NCBI GenBank assembly: GCA_024347015.1
Contig: AP024889.1
Coordinates: 992,001-1,056,000 of the forward strand
Direction: 5' to 3'
DNA from: Vibrio pectenicida
GTDB taxonomy: Bacteria > Pseudomonadota > Gammaproteobacteria > Enterobacterales > Vibrionaceae
Length of the DNA stretch: 64,000 nucleotides
Both the position numbers and the translations under genes were made by a program. Positions 63,698 to 64,000 of this stretch are shown here, piece after piece; the first letter of the stretch is position 1, and each line of letters starts with the position of its first letter. The notes beneath the pieces were generated by a model. That model saw only the letters and a list, made by a program, of their open reading frames with translations, was not told the origin of the DNA and made no database searches.

Positions 63698-64000
63698 TTA
63701 TGAAGAGGTGCTCGGCGTTAGAGATGGTGCTGTGTGTTTTTGATGGCTGTAAACAACCAAGCCAACTAATATTGCGGCACTAATCAATTTTATGGTTAGC
63801 GCCACTTGAGGCCAAACCAGCACTAAGCCAATTATCGTAAGAAGCAGTCGATGAATAACCTTAATCTGCCCCTCTAGGTAGCCTTCTAGTGCGCCAACAA
63901 AAGCGTAAGTACCGAGTATCGCGAATACGCCAGCTTCAATCACAGAGAGAGGATCCCAACTGACGATGTTTGTATAGGCAATCAGCAGCGGAACCAAGTA
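63698..64000 (-). CDS. TRAP transporter permease, C-terminal fragment (continues past window)
   Basis: The last 100 codons of a leftward gene whose start lies beyond the window. The visible part reads YLVPLLIAYTNI at the edge and has three hydrophobic helices (about residues 18-35, 49-66 and 68-83) and a Ser/Thr/Pro-rich tail. The hydrophobic start and the ELEGQIK-like loop with EGYLEGQIK fit the end of a fused TRAP DctM-type permease with DUF3394, but only the tail can be judged. The terminator follows right after the stop. Confidence 0.7.
   Translation of the reverse strand, partial: YLVPLLIAYTNIVSWDPLSVIEAGVFAILGTYAFVGALEGYLEGQIKVIHRLLLTIIGLVLVWPQVALTIKLISAAILVGLVVYSHQKHTAPSLTPSTSS

Noticed and set aside
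1..64000. CRISPR array, integron attC array or prophage
   Set aside because: No regularly spaced repeats, integrase or phage structural genes were found on reading both strands.

Overview
The window is a 64 kb chromosomal segment of a marine Vibrio (Vibrionaceae). The clearest markers are a quorum-sensing locus in the order uvrB - qrr1 - luxO - luxU - yvcK, a VC2046/SO_2500-family gene beside sodB and grxD, and a second, lateral-type flagellar gene set with a LafK-like regulator. No plasmid, prophage, CRISPR array, complete insertion sequence or integron array was recognised.

Region 1 (1-12.4 kb) is a lateral-type flagellar block in two divergent operons. fliM-fliN-fliP-fliQ-fliR-flhB runs leftward (flhB is cut by the window edge), and motY-lafK-fliEFGHIJ runs rightward. 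It encodes the export gate, C-ring, MS-ring, export ATPase complex, a stator-ring protein and a sigma54 activator. Region 2 (12.6-16.6 kb) holds an M23 peptidase overlapping a bactofilin, a ToxR/ToxS-like membrane regulator pair, an outer-membrane barrel protein on the opposite strand and tRNA-Asn.

Region 3 (16.7-25.5 kb) is conserved core: uvrB with a LexA box; the Qrr1 small RNA with its sigma54 promoter and LuxO site; luxO-luxU; yvcK; then a molybdenum-cofactor riboswitch, moaABCDE and a small NrtS-like membrane gene. Region 4 (25.5-28.7 kb) is an isolated gene for an 898-residue unrecognised protein with effector-like features, flanked by AT-rich DNA. Region 5 (28.9-50.9 kb) is mostly housekeeping: CBS protein, MATE pump, ZntA-type ATPase with a ZntR-type promoter, udp, an MFS/2-oxoglutarate-oxygenase cassette, metG, apbC, udk, asmA, a class A beta-lactamase, cobO, an LMW phosphatase, a degenerate SDR, the VC2046-family gene, sodB, grxD, topB and an intact SDR.

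Region 6 (51-55.9 kb) is accessory: HDAC-like and Nudix genes, then a probable defence patch with an Abi/HEPN-type gene preceded by a potentially structured RNA, a small orphan gene and an HNH-nuclease-like gene. Region 7 (55.9-64 kb) is a signalling cassette with a very large hybrid histidine kinase, an HD-GYP response regulator and a periplasmic solute-binding protein, followed by tRNA-Ser and the 3' end of a TRAP transporter permease gene. All functional calls come from reading motifs and recalled family knowledge; no database search was run.
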